DNA of 64,000 nt, taken from NCBI GenBank assembly GCA_903831295.1, contig CAIKXA010000061.1, positions 1-64,000 of the forward strand. Reading direction: 5' to 3'. Source of the DNA: an uncultured bacterium (GTDB taxonomy: Bacteria; Planctomycetota; Phycisphaerae; Phycisphaerales; SM1A02). The translations under genes and the position numbers were made by a program. This document shows, in pieces, positions 8,946 through 17,483 of the stretch. Under the pieces are notes generated by a model. The model was not told the origin of the DNA. It did no database searches and saw nothing but the letters and a program-made list of their open reading frames with translations. The first letter of the stretch is position 1. Each line of letters starts with the position of its first letter.

Positions 8946-9242
8946 TTAGCTTGGGTCAATTTCATCAAGTAAACGCAAAAGAGCCGCGCGAAGCCGATCG
9001 GGAGTTTCGTAGGTTCCCTGGGCAATTTCAGAGCGTGCGGCGTCAATTTTAGTTTGGCGAATATCTGGCGACTGGCGGAGTTTTTCAAGGTGGCGCGCGT
9101 GTTCAGAAATTTCCACGCGGTCCTGAATTTCCGAATGCTTTGGCGTGTTGGCCGTTGAAGCGGGGGCGTCAACTTGCGTTCGCTGAATTGAAGCGGGGAC
9201 GGAACTGCCTTGAAGACTATTGATCGGTGATATATCAGGCAT
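8946..9242 (-). CDS. FlgM-like anti-sigma-28 factor
   Basis: A 98-residue protein with a strong aaggag ribosome-binding site. The N-terminal half is polar and low-complexity, as expected for the disordered half of FlgM. The C-terminal half has the FlgM signature: DRVEISEHARHLEKL, then a helix containing KIDAARSEIAQGTYETPDRL and a terminal leucine-rich helix. Known FlgM binds the flagellar sigma factor FliA until the hook is complete. No flagellar or sigma gene is nearby, so it may control another sigma factor. It is monocistronic, with its own terminator. Confidence 0.82.
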   Translation of the reverse strand: MPDISPINSLQGSSVPASIQRTQVDAPASTANTPKHSEIQDRVEISEHARHLEKLRQSPDIRQTKIDAARSEIAQGTYETPDRLRAALLRLLDEIDPS

Positions 9243-9391
9243 AAAAAACTCCTTGTCATCTTCGGCCCAATCCTTTGGGTCGATTCAAACAGGTGTAACA
9301 AACGCATCCTGCGTCTTAAATAAGGTCGCGGCAATTCGCTTCCGTGAGGATAAGATCGACCACTTCACACTCCAACCTTGAGCAAATTGTT

Positions 9392-10480
9392 ATGCAAAAT
9401 AAAATCTTTAACTTCCCACAGAGTAAGCCATTGAGTCGCTGTTTCAAAGCGAATTTAAGCGTCAAAATGGCAGGCATTTTGTGCGCCGCCGCCCTCTGGT
9501 GTTTCTGCGCGAATGTCTTGGCGCAAAGTTCGCCGTCGCCCTCTCCCAGTGGCACCTCTGGCGCGACATCCGGTGGGGCTTCTGGAAATTCTTCGGAGGC
9601 GGCCAAAGGCAACACAGCTAAGCCTGACCCAAATAATGACTTGATGAATGAGGGCGATGAGGTGGACGGCAACGTCACTGGCCAAGGCAAGGGCAAAAAT
9701 AAAAACGCCACACAAAACAGTGGAGCGAATTCCGCGCCCGCCACTCCTTCAAAGTCCCAAGAAAAAAACAGCACGTCAACGGGCGAACAAAAACCTGAGT
9801 GGTCTGTGTGGTTGGCGTCATTCACCGAACAAGGTCACGCCGCCGCTGCCGCCACAATGCGCGAAGCGATTGTGAAGCGCTATCCCATGCTTTCGGCGGC
9901 GCGCGTGCGCTCGCTCGAGAGCGGCAGCGTGATTGTGTACGGAAGTTTTGTTGGCCTTGATGATCCCAAGGCAAAGCCCGCGATCAAAATGGTGAAGGAC
10001 ATAGAGGAGAATGGAGTGCGTCCATTCGCGCGCTCGTATTTAATCCGGTTGCAGACCACATCCAACAACATCAAGCAAGGTCCCTATGACTTGTCCAAAG
10101 TGCGCGTGCGATTTCCAAACGTGGTTCCGCTGTTCACGGTGAAGGTTGCAACATGGAGTGATTTTAAAAGCGATGAAATTCCGTTCGCGGAAATTCAGAC
10201 CAAGGCCGAGGCGTATTGCTCTAAGCTTCGCTTGCAGGGCTTTGAGGCCTACGTAAAGAACGACGCTGATGATCGATCAAGCACAGTCACGATTGGCGTG
10301 TTTGATTCCACCGCGTATGACGCACGCACAACATTGTTTCACCCTGATGTTGAAAAAATTCTAAAAAAGTTTCCCGTGCTCCTTGTGAATGGCGAACCGC
10401 TTTTAGAGCCGCCGCCGCGCGGATTGCAAAATGCAAAACCCACTGCAAAACCCTGTATTTTAATAGAAATTCCTCGATGA
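9392..10480 (+). CDS. Secreted protein with two SPOR-like repeats
   Basis: A 362-residue protein from the ATG at 9392; alternative ATGs are 9344 and 9467. A signal sequence ends near CANVLAQ, about residue 45. A Ser/Pro/Gly/Asn-rich region of about 85 residues follows, then two repeats resembling SPOR domains: VWLASFTEQGHAAAAATMRE and, later, FTVKVATWSDF with GFEAYVKN and VTIGVF. SPOR domains bind denuded peptidoglycan; that function is inferred from the fold pattern. The stop overlaps the start of the next gene (ATGA at 10477), coupling it to DNA polymerase III delta-prime. This is an odd pairing that probably reflects dense packing rather than shared function. Confidence 0.7.
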   Translation: MQNKIFNFPQSKPLSRCFKANLSVKMAGILCAAALWCFCANVLAQSSPSPSPSGTSGATSGGASGNSSEAAKGNTAKPDPNNDLMNEGDEVDGNVTGQGKGKNKNATQNSGANSAPATPSKSQEKNSTSTGEQKPEWSVWLASFTEQGHAAAAATMREAIVKRYPMLSAARVRSLESGSVIVYGSFVGLDDPKAKPAIKMVKDIEENGVRPFARSYLIRLQTTSNNIKQGPYDLSKVRVRFPNVVPLFTVKVATWSDFKSDEIPFAEIQTKAEAYCSKLRLQGFEAYVKNDADDRSSTVTIGVFDSTAYDARTTLFHPDVEKILKKFPVLLVNGEPLLEPPPRGLQNAKPTAKPCILIEIPR

Positions 10481-11589
10481 GCCACGCCACTCAAAGCCCG
10501 TTGCTTGGGCAGCCAAAAGCCATCCGCGCGTTGACCAACGCGTTCGCCAGCGAACGCTTGCATCACGCGTGGATCTTGCATGGCTCCATGGGCGTGGGCA
10601 AATTGCTCGCCGCAAAATTGTTCGCGGGCTTGGTGCTTGATCCCGAAACAACGCCAGCCGACATTGCCGCATTCGCTCCGCCGCTTAACACAGAGGACGC
10701 CGCGTTGATCAACGCGGGTTCGCATCCAGACTTTATTGTGATCCGCAAGGAGTTGGCGGCGGTAAGCCAGAGCCGTGAACTGCGCGACAAAAAGCAGCTG
10801 AATATTCCCGTTGACTTGCTGCGTGAAACTTTGATTGGCGGCGTGGACGGCGAGGGGCGCATGTTGGATTCCGCCGTGCATCGCACGCCGGCGCGCGGCC
10901 GCGCCAAAGTGTTCGTGATTGATGAGGCCGAATTACTGGAGAGCGAAGCGCAAAATGCGCTCTTGAAAACATTGGAGGAGCCGCCTCTCGGAACGTATCT
11001 TTTCTTGGTCACTTCGCGAGAGGATCGATTGCTGCCAACCATTCGCAGTCGCTGCCATCGCGTGGCGTTTGGTCCGCTTTCGGAGAACGCCATGCAACAG
11101 TGGGCCACACAACATGATTGGCAAGTTTCCAATGCGGAGCGCGCGTGGTTGCTTCAATTCGCGGAGGGAAGTCCAGGCCTTGCGTTGGTGGGTTCCAAGT
11201 TTGGTTTATATCAATGGTGGCAGACGCTGCAACCACAATTCAAGCAATTGGATCAAGGCAATTTTCCGCCTTCTTTAGCCGAGGAAATGACCAAATATGC
11301 GGAGCAATACGCCGAGCAGTTGGTCAAAGAAAATGAAAGCGCCAGCAAGGACGCCGCCAATCGACAGGGCGTGGCCATGTTGGTGCGCATCGCTGGATTG
11401 CATCTTCGCCAACGATTGATGAACGCCGCCGCCGCCAATGATCGCGATGCTCTTGACGCCATTCAACGCGCCATGCGCACGTTGGACACATTCGAGGAAG
11501 CCGTGCGCGCCAACGTGAATTTAAAACTGGTCATGTCATCGCTTGTGGCGGCGTGGAGCAACGCGTGCGCGCCAGTTTCGCAGCGGTGA
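10477..11589 (+). CDS. holB: DNA polymerase III subunit delta' (clamp loader)
   Basis: A 370-residue AAA+ protein. It contains the opening LLGQPKAI, a Walker A-like loop GSMGVGKLL (residues 36-44) with Leu instead of Thr/Ser after the Lys, a DEAE Walker B (149-152), the NALLKTLEEPP helix and the sensor SRC motif (191-193). A degenerate P-loop is typical of delta-prime, which is the stator of the clamp loader and does not hydrolyse ATP. The four-cysteine zinc module seen in many DnaX/HolB proteins is not evident. The gene starts inside the stop of the SPOR-like gene and is followed after 7 bases by the CYTH gene. Confidence 0.9.
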   Translation: MSHATQSPLLGQPKAIRALTNAFASERLHHAWILHGSMGVGKLLAAKLFAGLVLDPETTPADIAAFAPPLNTEDAALINAGSHPDFIVIRKELAAVSQSRELRDKKQLNIPVDLLRETLIGGVDGEGRMLDSAVHRTPARGRAKVFVIDEAELLESEAQNALLKTLEEPPLGTYLFLVTSREDRLLPTIRSRCHRVAFGPLSENAMQQWATQHDWQVSNAERAWLLQFAEGSPGLALVGSKFGLYQWWQTLQPQFKQLDQGNFPPSLAEEMTKYAEQYAEQLVKENESASKDAANRQGVAMLVRIAGLHLRQRLMNAAAANDRDALDAIQRAMRTLDTFEEAVRANVNLKLVMSSLVAAWSNACAPVSQR

Positions 11590-11596
11590 AAAATCC

Positions 11597-12097
11597 ATGA
11601 GCACCACGCAAGAAATTGAACGCGTTTGGATTTTGCGCGCCATGCCAAAGATTCCTGCGGGCGCCGTGATCTGGAAAATCCAGCAGGGGTATCTGCCGGA
11701 GCATTCCGTCAACGACCAATCCTTCCGCGAGGGCCGCATTCGAAGTGTTGAACTTGCCAATGGTCACGCTGAATATTTTCACACCATCAAGCAAGGCCAA
11801 GGAGTGGTGCGCCAAGAAACCGAGCACGCACTGGACCAGGCGACCTTTGAAAAACTTTGGCCGCAGACGCTAAACCAGCGCATTCGCAAAGTGCGCCACC
11901 GCGTGAGCGAGGCGGGTTTGACTTGGGAAGTGGATCAATTTCTTGATCTGCCTTTGGTGATGGTGGAAGTTGAACTTCCAAGCGAGCATGCGGCGTGCGA
12001 ATTTCCACATTGGCTCGCCGCGGAAATTGATCGTGAAGTTTCAAGTGATCCTCGATATAGAAATCACGCTTTGGCAGTGCGTGGCTTGCCGAAATAA
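11597..12097 (+). CDS. CYTH domain protein (triphosphatase-like)
   Basis: A 166-residue protein from the ATG at 11597; a longer frame back to 11543 overlaps holB and is not preferred. The N-terminus carries EIERVWILR, a variant of the ExExK signature of the CYTH/triphosphate tunnel family with the Lys replaced. Alternating beta strands follow with conserved charged residues (KQGQGVVRQETE, RIRKVRHRV, VEVELP), matching the tunnel fold. Family members hydrolyse inorganic triphosphate or related compounds using divalent metal. The changed ExExK makes activity less certain. It probably shares a transcript with holB. Confidence 0.82.
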   Translation: MSTTQEIERVWILRAMPKIPAGAVIWKIQQGYLPEHSVNDQSFREGRIRSVELANGHAEYFHTIKQGQGVVRQETEHALDQATFEKLWPQTLNQRIRKVRHRVSEAGLTWEVDQFLDLPLVMVEVELPSEHAACEFPHWLAAEIDREVSSDPRYRNHALAVRGLPK

Positions 12098-12163
12098 TCC
12101 CCAAATAATCCCTGAATAATCGCTCGAATCCTTGCTAAGATCACCGCCCTCGGAGTTCAACAC

Positions 12164-12592
12164 ATGGCCACACCAATCCACTGCACCGTCGTCACCCCAA
12201 ACGCAATCAGCCTTGAAGAAAAGGCCACCTATGTTTCATTTGAAGCTTGGGATGGCCAGGTTGGCGTGATGCCAGGAGCAAGTCCGTTTCTCACGCGCCT
12301 TGGAACTGGCGTGCTCACGGTGACAAGCGAGACAGGATCAATCAAGCAGATTTTAACCGACGGCGGTTTCGCGCAAATGCAAGGCGACAATTTAACTCTG
12401 CTCGCCGACAGCACTGTGGATATTTCAAGCATCGACGCCAAGCAGGCGGAGGCGCTTCTGTTGCAAGCCAATCAAAAAGCGGTTGAGCCCGGCGCCACTA
12501 CGCCAGCCGCCCGCGAATCAATCGAGCGCGCTCAACGCGTGGCTCAAGCCAAAGTCAATGCCGCTGGTCGACGAGTGGGTCAGCGCGCGTAA
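12164..12592 (+). CDS. atpC: F1Fo ATP synthase epsilon subunit
   Basis: A 142-residue protein of normal length for epsilon. It has the N-terminal beta-sandwich (CTVVTPNAISLEEKA, WDGQVGVMPGASPFLTRLG, DGGFAQMQGDNLTLLAD) and two C-terminal helices that in the family regulate ATPase activity. The usual 'LPGHxP' loop reads MPGASPF. It acts as part of the F1 central stalk at the membrane. No other atp gene is adjacent, so the subunit is either split from the main operon or the window begins after it. It lies 66 bases after the CYTH gene. Confidence 0.92.
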   Translation: MATPIHCTVVTPNAISLEEKATYVSFEAWDGQVGVMPGASPFLTRLGTGVLTVTSETGSIKQILTDGGFAQMQGDNLTLLADSTVDISSIDAKQAEALLLQANQKAVEPGATTPAARESIERAQRVAQAKVNAAGRRVGQRA

Positions 12593-12655
12593 TTTATTTC
12601 CGCGAACAAGTTAGACGCCGCACGGACATGGAAATTCGCGGTACAAAGGTGATGC

Positions 12656-13279
12656 ATGGAACAGCAAGAAGCCACGGAACAATCTCAAGCCTCACCCTTC
12701 AAGAACGCGCCCGATGAAACACCCTGCGCCGATCAGTCGATCGAGTCGCGCGTGGAAGCCATTTTGCTTTCTATAAGTCGGCCCGTGAGTGAAACTAAAT
12801 TGGTGGAATTTCTTGGTCTAGGCGCGCTGAACTCCAAGGACAAAATGCCCGCCACCATGGTGAAGCAAGCGATTGACCACCTGAACGCGGAATACGCGCA
12901 ATCTGGCAGGGCATTTCGCATTGAACGATTGGCCGGCGGTTGGCAACTACTCACGTTAAGCAAATTCGCGCCGTTAATGACGCGCGTGCATGGAGCAAAG
13001 TTGCAAGGGCGTCTCACGCCGGCTTCGCTAGACACTCTTGCCATCATTGCATATCGCCAGCCCACATTGCGCTCCGAACTGGAAGCCGTACGCGGCGTGG
13101 CGTGCGGGGACGTGTTGCGTGGCTTGATGGAGCGACGATTGGTGCGCATCACTGGCCGCGCCGAGGAGCTAGGCCGCCCCATGTTGTACGGAACCACCAG
13201 CGAGTTCTTGCGGGTCTTTGGCATTTCACGCATTGAAGATTTGCCGCAAGCGCGCGAGCTTCGCAATCCCGCCGGCTGA
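12656..13279 (+). CDS. scpB: Segregation and condensation protein B
   Basis: A 207-residue kleisin-associated protein with an aaggtg ribosome-binding site. After about 30 polar residues it shows the two winged-helix domains of ScpB: IESRVEAILLSISRPVSE at the first, then TPASLDTLAIIAYRQP and a RSELEAVRGV element that is nearly invariant in the family, ending with GRPMLYGTTSEFLRVFG. ScpB dimers bind ScpA and SMC in chromosome condensation and segregation. scpA is not next to it in this window. Confidence 0.95.
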   Translation: MEQQEATEQSQASPFKNAPDETPCADQSIESRVEAILLSISRPVSETKLVEFLGLGALNSKDKMPATMVKQAIDHLNAEYAQSGRAFRIERLAGGWQLLTLSKFAPLMTRVHGAKLQGRLTPASLDTLAIIAYRQPTLRSELEAVRGVACGDVLRGLMERRLVRITGRAEELGRPMLYGTTSEFLRVFGISRIEDLPQARELRNPAG

Positions 13280-13383
13280 TCACGCTTCACACATATTCAA
13301 ATCTGACGCTCTTGAATCATGTCTATCAATCTGCCATAGACGGAAAATTATATGCATACGATAAGCGATTTATGCGCACGGTA

Positions 13384-13417
13384 TAAAAACGAAACGAGTC
13401 CTGTTTGAAGGACTCGT
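13384..13417 (-). terminator. Rho-independent terminator of the sorting-signal gene
   Basis: A perfect 8-bp stem (13394-13401 with 13410-13417) around an 8-base loop. Read on the minus strand it is followed by TTCGTTTTTATA, giving a T-tract downstream of the gene that ends at 13492. On the plus strand no T-run follows, so it does not obviously terminate scpB. Confidence 0.8.
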
Positions 13418-13491
13418 AACGCAAACGGGGGAGTGATTTGAGCGGGATTGCCGGAAAAATCTCACGGCGCGACCGCAATATTTGTGAATGT

Positions 13492-14220
13492 TTAGGTCAT
13501 CCGACGACGACGAACGAGAAGATTGACACCAGAAAGACCAACCAACGCAAGCGCACTTGGAGCAGGAACTACATTTGCGCCCCAAACACCACCGAACGAC
13601 GCGGTTGAACCACCTGAAAGATCAAATTGAAACTGGTAACCAAGACTTGAGCCCAACCCACCTGCAACGGTGTACGGCGTGATATTGGCCTGCGGAATAG
13701 TGGCGCTGGTTCCGCCAGGACTTGAGAAAGTAAAGTCGCGCAATAATTCTGAATTAGGTCCAGGCGAGGTGCCGCCGCGAAGACCTTGCCAAAGTGGATT
13801 TGTTCCATAGGAAGAAAGCGTGGAACTCGCGTCAGTATCGCTCGCTAAAGTTCCGCCGAGATTTCCAAAGAATTGCCAAGATGCAGCTCCGCCTCCACTC
13901 GGGAGTGGATTTGGAATTTCGAGAGTGATATTAAATCGCTTGGTGCTCGCGCTTAGGTTTGCAATTGTGAATCCATTGGTCACAAATGATGTTGCTGCGA
14001 AATTGGAGGCAAGATTCCAACCCACAACCCAACTCGCGCTTGGGTATCCATCTCCAATTGATCCTACATAACTGAAATCATTGAACGGAGTGAGTTCGCC
14101 TTCTTGTCCAACGGATGTTCTTTTGCCGTCCACATCAAACTTGATATTAAGAATTGGTCCAGCAAATGCTGACCCAGAGATGGCAGTTGCAACCCCCAAA
14201 ATAAATGTAAATTTGCGCAT
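13492..14220 (-). CDS. Secreted protein with PEP-CTERM-like (VPAP) sorting signal
   Basis: A 242-residue protein with a signal peptide (residues 1-20, ending SAFAG) and a gagga ribosome-binding site. The body is Ser/Gly/Thr-rich and predicted beta, with no recognisable enzyme domain. The C-terminus is a sorting signal: VPAPSALALVGL, a short hydrophobic stretch, then RRRR. Such tails are cleaved by exosortase/archaeosortase-type enzymes in PEP-CTERM systems. No exosortase gene is in this window. Likely an exported surface or matrix protein. Confidence 0.8.
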   Translation of the reverse strand: MRKFTFILGVATAISGSAFAGPILNIKFDVDGKRTSVGQEGELTPFNDFSYVGSIGDGYPSASWVVGWNLASNFAATSFVTNGFTIANLSASTKRFNITLEIPNPLPSGGGAASWQFFGNLGGTLASDTDASSTLSSYGTNPLWQGLRGGTSPGPNSELLRDFTFSSPGGTSATIPQANITPYTVAGGLGSSLGYQFQFDLSGGSTASFGGVWGANVVPAPSALALVGLSGVNLLVRRRRMT

Positions 14221-14311
14221 TTTCCAGTCCTCTCTAAATATTCAATTCTTAAAAAACAAGACTTGTAATTTCAATATTTCCAACACGTGATTTAACCATG
14301 CATTTCAAATT

Positions 14312-14330
14312 TCCCATTGTCAAAATGGGA
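14312..14330 (-). terminator. Weak terminator-like hairpin
   Basis: A 7-bp stem (14312-14318 with 14324-14330) with a 5-base loop lies 23 bases after the stop of the minus-strand gene ending at 14353. On that strand it is followed by AAATTTGAAAT, which lacks a strong T-run, so termination is uncertain. Confidence 0.35.
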
Positions 14331-14352
14331 TTTGATCAATTTTGTAAATTGC

Positions 14353-14934
14353 TCAGTAATTCATTCGCCTTCGCCCGCGCAGACCAACCCCCCCAGCTAT
14401 GCAAATCAATGCAAACGCGCCCGGTGCGGGAACAGCCGAAACAACAACAAAGGTTCCAGAGACAACCGCTTGATCACCCGCGGAAAGAATAAATTTTAAT
14501 TGGGTTTGTAGAACGTCATTCACGTTTGCTACGGCACCAAAATATTCCCGTGCAAAATTATCGGAATACGACATTTGGCCGAATGTTCCTGCCATAACTG
14601 CAAACGGTGCAAAAGAGTTCGTACTCGCTAATTCTCCCACTTTCGTGCTCTGCACAAACGTTGAGAAGACAGGCGAAGATCCAACTCCCTTTAAATATGC
14701 GCCACCACCGCGGATATCGGATACCACAATTGCGAGCGATCCGGATCCGCCAGTGTTTCCTAAAGAGTGTGAAAGCGTAAGAAAATTGCTTACGTCAAAG
14801 ACCTTATCGGCCGCAGTGTTGTTTGTGAATACAGTCGAAAACGACACCATGGCGGCGTTTGCGGCACTTGCAATAAGCGTGGTCGCAAACAACGACATAG
14901 CAAATCCTCTTCCAATCCCTATTTGTAAATTCAT
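14353..14934 (-). CDS. Secreted protein with PEP-CTERM-like (VPAP) sorting signal
   Basis: A 193-residue protein with a signal peptide ending near ASAANAA and an agga ribosome-binding site before the ATG at 14934; an internal ATG at 14898 is possible. The middle is a small hydrophobic/Ser-Thr-rich beta-like domain. The C-terminus VPAPGAFALICIAGG followed by GRRR is the same type of sorting signal as in its neighbours. Sequence similarity to them is confined to the two ends. Function unknown. Confidence 0.78.
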   Translation of the reverse strand: MNLQIGIGRGFAMSLFATTLIASAANAAMVSFSTVFTNNTAADKVFDVSNFLTLSHSLGNTGGSGSLAIVVSDIRGGGAYLKGVGSSPVFSTFVQSTKVGELASTNSFAPFAVMAGTFGQMSYSDNFAREYFGAVANVNDVLQTQLKFILSAGDQAVVSGTFVVVSAVPAPGAFALICIAGGVGLRGRRRMNY

Positions 14935-15397
14935 AACTTTTCCTTTTCCTCAGTTCTCTAGTTTTTCAAGCATTTGACGCCGCGAACAGCGCACACTCCC
15001 TCAACCTACAATCCGCCAGCTTGCGCTAAGCGAATACCTCTTCAAAGATGATTACGCACCGCCAACGTGAAGTGTTGCGTTAAATAAAAATTCCCAAAGG
15101 ATTTGGGTTTCACAAGCAAATTCACGGCTTGTATTTGGATCCCATGACCAAATTGCTCCTTCATCCAGGGCAACAATCAAATCCAAATTGAATTGCGCAA
15201 GCAAAAATGTAGATAGTAGGGCGTTATTTTGGTTATAAGACGCAAAATTAGCATCGCCTTGTGAGTTTTAATCCGCCTTTTCAACGCCAAGATTAAAGTA
15301 ATTACCTGCAAAATACAGATTCTCACTAATTGGCATCTCGCTGCGTATGTGGTTCGCAGTAGACATGAATTTTGGGGGCTTTCAAGAGGGACAAGCA
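14935..15397. other. Intergenic region between divergent secreted-protein genes
   Basis: There is no supportable gene in these 463 bases. A 6-bp hairpin (15093-15098 with 15102-15107, loop gga) has T-rich sequence on both sides (15086-15092 read on the minus strand) and could act as a weak terminator for an unrecognised minus-strand transcript. The rest should contain the promoters of the two divergent genes, but no clear -35/-10 pair stands out. Confidence 0.4.
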
Positions 15398-16129
15398 ATG
15401 GGACAGAAAAGGGCAGACGCAACATCTAAATCAACGTTAAGAATCAACCCCGGGGCCAACTTGCAGTCCACTGGCCGGGCAAGTTCCAAACAACTCAACG
15501 CGCTCCTTGGCGTGGTTGTCGTGGGGGCATTTACAGGTGTACTTCAAGCGGGATATATGGGTGGACCAACTCCGCCTGAATCCACCGATTTGCAATTGCA
15601 AAGCCAAATGCAACCCCTCACAATTTATAGCGCTAACGGTTTTGCTCCGCTTGCAACGGATCAACCCAATAGCGCATTTGGTTTTAGTGGTGGCTCTGGC
15701 AGGGGCAACCGAAGTGATGGAACTGTTTCAAAACCATTTGATGGCTGGGCCGACTTTGCGTTGACTGATAGCCAAAGTGTCACAGTGCAATGGAATTACA
15801 CATCGATTTCGCCTGATAAATATGAGACTTGGTCGATTGTGTTATTGAGCAATCCAAACCAAGTGTTAGCGGGCATGCGCTTCAGCGCAGATCAAGGCAC
15901 GTCCCTTGGAGCTATGTACATAACCCCTGGCGTTATAGGTAGCGCGGATATGTCACTATTGCCGCCAGGCGGCACGCAACTCTACCGCGTGAATTTCAGC
16001 GGAATTTCACTAGGAATTGACCAAAGCGACATGGTTGGCGCGACATTTACTTCATCAATGGTGCCATCGCCTGGACCACTTTTATTGATGGGAGTTGCTG
16101 GACTCATTTCAAAGCGTCGACGCAAATAA
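15398..16129 (+). CDS. Secreted protein with VPSP-type sorting signal
   Basis: A 243-residue protein. The ATG at 15398 is chosen because agaggg lies just upstream; earlier in-frame ATGs at 15347 and 15365 lack one. A basic, Ser-rich leader of about 35 residues precedes a hydrophobic signal segment (LLGVVVVGAFTGVLQAGY), longer than usual. The body has a beta-rich domain (WADFALTDSQSVTVQWNY). The tail VPSPGPLLLMGVAG ... SKRRRK is a sorting signal. Third in a local group of three such proteins. Confidence 0.75.
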   Translation: MGQKRADATSKSTLRINPGANLQSTGRASSKQLNALLGVVVVGAFTGVLQAGYMGGPTPPESTDLQLQSQMQPLTIYSANGFAPLATDQPNSAFGFSGGSGRGNRSDGTVSKPFDGWADFALTDSQSVTVQWNYTSISPDKYETWSIVLLSNPNQVLAGMRFSADQGTSLGAMYITPGVIGSADMSLLPPGGTQLYRVNFSGISLGIDQSDMVGATFTSSMVPSPGPLLLMGVAGLISKRRRK

Positions 16130-16314
16130 ATTCGCCACAAACTAAGGCGTTATACGAATTCGGAAAAAAAATCTATTTATTTGGTGTGCGATGCACACAA
16201 CTTAATTTTGCAGACGTAAATACAAGTACTTCACTTCGTTTCATGGTGTAGAGCTTCGGCTTTGGATTCCTTCGGGATTTCCGCCACCAACAGAGTGCTT
16301 GGAAGGGCAACCCT

Positions 16315-17361
16315 TTAAGAGAAAAAGGATTGCGCTGGAACTGCGGGAATCGGTTGGATTGGAATTGACTCTACAGAGCGGGCGCGCCAATCCGCAATCA
16401 CTTGGCGCATTTGCGTTGTGGTGTTGGAGGTTCGAATGCCTTCTTTGAGCGGCTTTACATGACCCATATTTTTTCCGTACCAACTAATGCGTTTGCGCAT
16501 GCATTCCACGGCGCTTGAGCCGGGGCTGTATTGCTCAAGCAGTTGAATGTGCCGATCAATCACTTGGCACTTTTGATCGGGCGTTGGTTCGGGCAGCAAT
16601 TCGCCCGTTGCGATTAAGTGACTAGCGCGCTTAAATAGCCACGGCGTGCGCAGTGAACCGCGGCCAACCATGACGCCCTTGCACCCGGTCTGTTTCATGA
16701 TTTGCACCGCGTGCTCGGGCTCGGTCACATCGCCGTTGCCAATGATGGGAATGTTTTTTACTGCCGCAACAACTTCGCCAATGCGATTCCAATCGGCGTG
16801 ACCACTGAACATTTGACATGTGTAGCGACCATGCACGGTGACGGCGGCAATGCCGACATCTTCAAGTTGGCGCGCAAGGTCAGGGGCCACAAAGCGATCG
16901 GGGTCCCAACCCAGGCGAACTTTTGCGGTGACAGGCACGCGGCCGTTGGTGTGCTTGGCCACCGCGTCAACAATGCGCTTGGCTAATTGCACCGTGTCGC
17001 ACACGTGGCACAACAGCAGCGAACCACCGTGTTTTTTGGCGACTTTGTCAACGGGGCAACCCATATTTATGTCGATTAACTTTGCGCCGTGATCAACCGC
17101 CCAGATTGCGGCCTCCGGAAGTGGATCGGTCCAATTGCCGTACAACTGCATGCCGCAGGGTTGATCGAACTCATTGGTTTGCGCAAGTTCAAGCGAGCGG
17201 CGCGCACCGCGCAAAAGCGCGTGGCTATTTAATAGATCAGTGCTGGCAAGTCCAACGCCGCCTTGCTCGCGGCAGAGAATGCGAAATGCAAGATCGCAGT
17301 GGCCGGCCATGGGCGCAAGCAACATGGGAGTTTGAAGTGTGAGTGCGCCAATGCGAAGCAT
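16315..17361 (-). CDS. dusB: tRNA-dihydrouridine synthase
   Basis: A 348-residue flavoenzyme that reduces uridine to dihydrouridine in the D-loop of tRNA using NADPH. Visible motifs: MLLAPMAGHCDLAFRIL at the FMN-binding N-terminus, QLYGNW, DINMGCPVDKV with the catalytic cysteine, KHGGSLLL, AVTVHGR and IPIIGNGDV, then GVMVGRGSLRTPWLF near the phosphate-binding loop. The C-terminal helical tRNA-binding domain (VECMRKRISWYGKNM) matches DusB. The last 20 residues are a nonconserved proline-rich extension. It is a single gene, divergent from the kinase gene. Confidence 0.93.
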   Translation of the reverse strand: MLRIGALTLQTPMLLAPMAGHCDLAFRILCREQGGVGLASTDLLNSHALLRGARRSLELAQTNEFDQPCGMQLYGNWTDPLPEAAIWAVDHGAKLIDINMGCPVDKVAKKHGGSLLLCHVCDTVQLAKRIVDAVAKHTNGRVPVTAKVRLGWDPDRFVAPDLARQLEDVGIAAVTVHGRYTCQMFSGHADWNRIGEVVAAVKNIPIIGNGDVTEPEHAVQIMKQTGCKGVMVGRGSLRTPWLFKRASHLIATGELLPEPTPDQKCQVIDRHIQLLEQYSPGSSAVECMRKRISWYGKNMGHVKPLKEGIRTSNTTTQMRQVIADWRARSVESIPIQPIPAVPAQSFFS

Positions 17362-17483
17362 GATGGGAGTCTATTGCTTTACGGCGCGGAATAAAAATGC
17401 GCGGGGAATGCGTTGGGAATGCGCGGGGAGTTGGAATGCATTTGCACTCGAGTGAGGCGTTCACCTGATATGTTGATTGACTC

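Noticed and set aside
15177-15425. Minus-strand 82-residue open frame between divergent genes
   Set aside because: No ribosome-binding site, composition unlike a protein, and it overlaps the start of the plus-strand sorting-signal gene.
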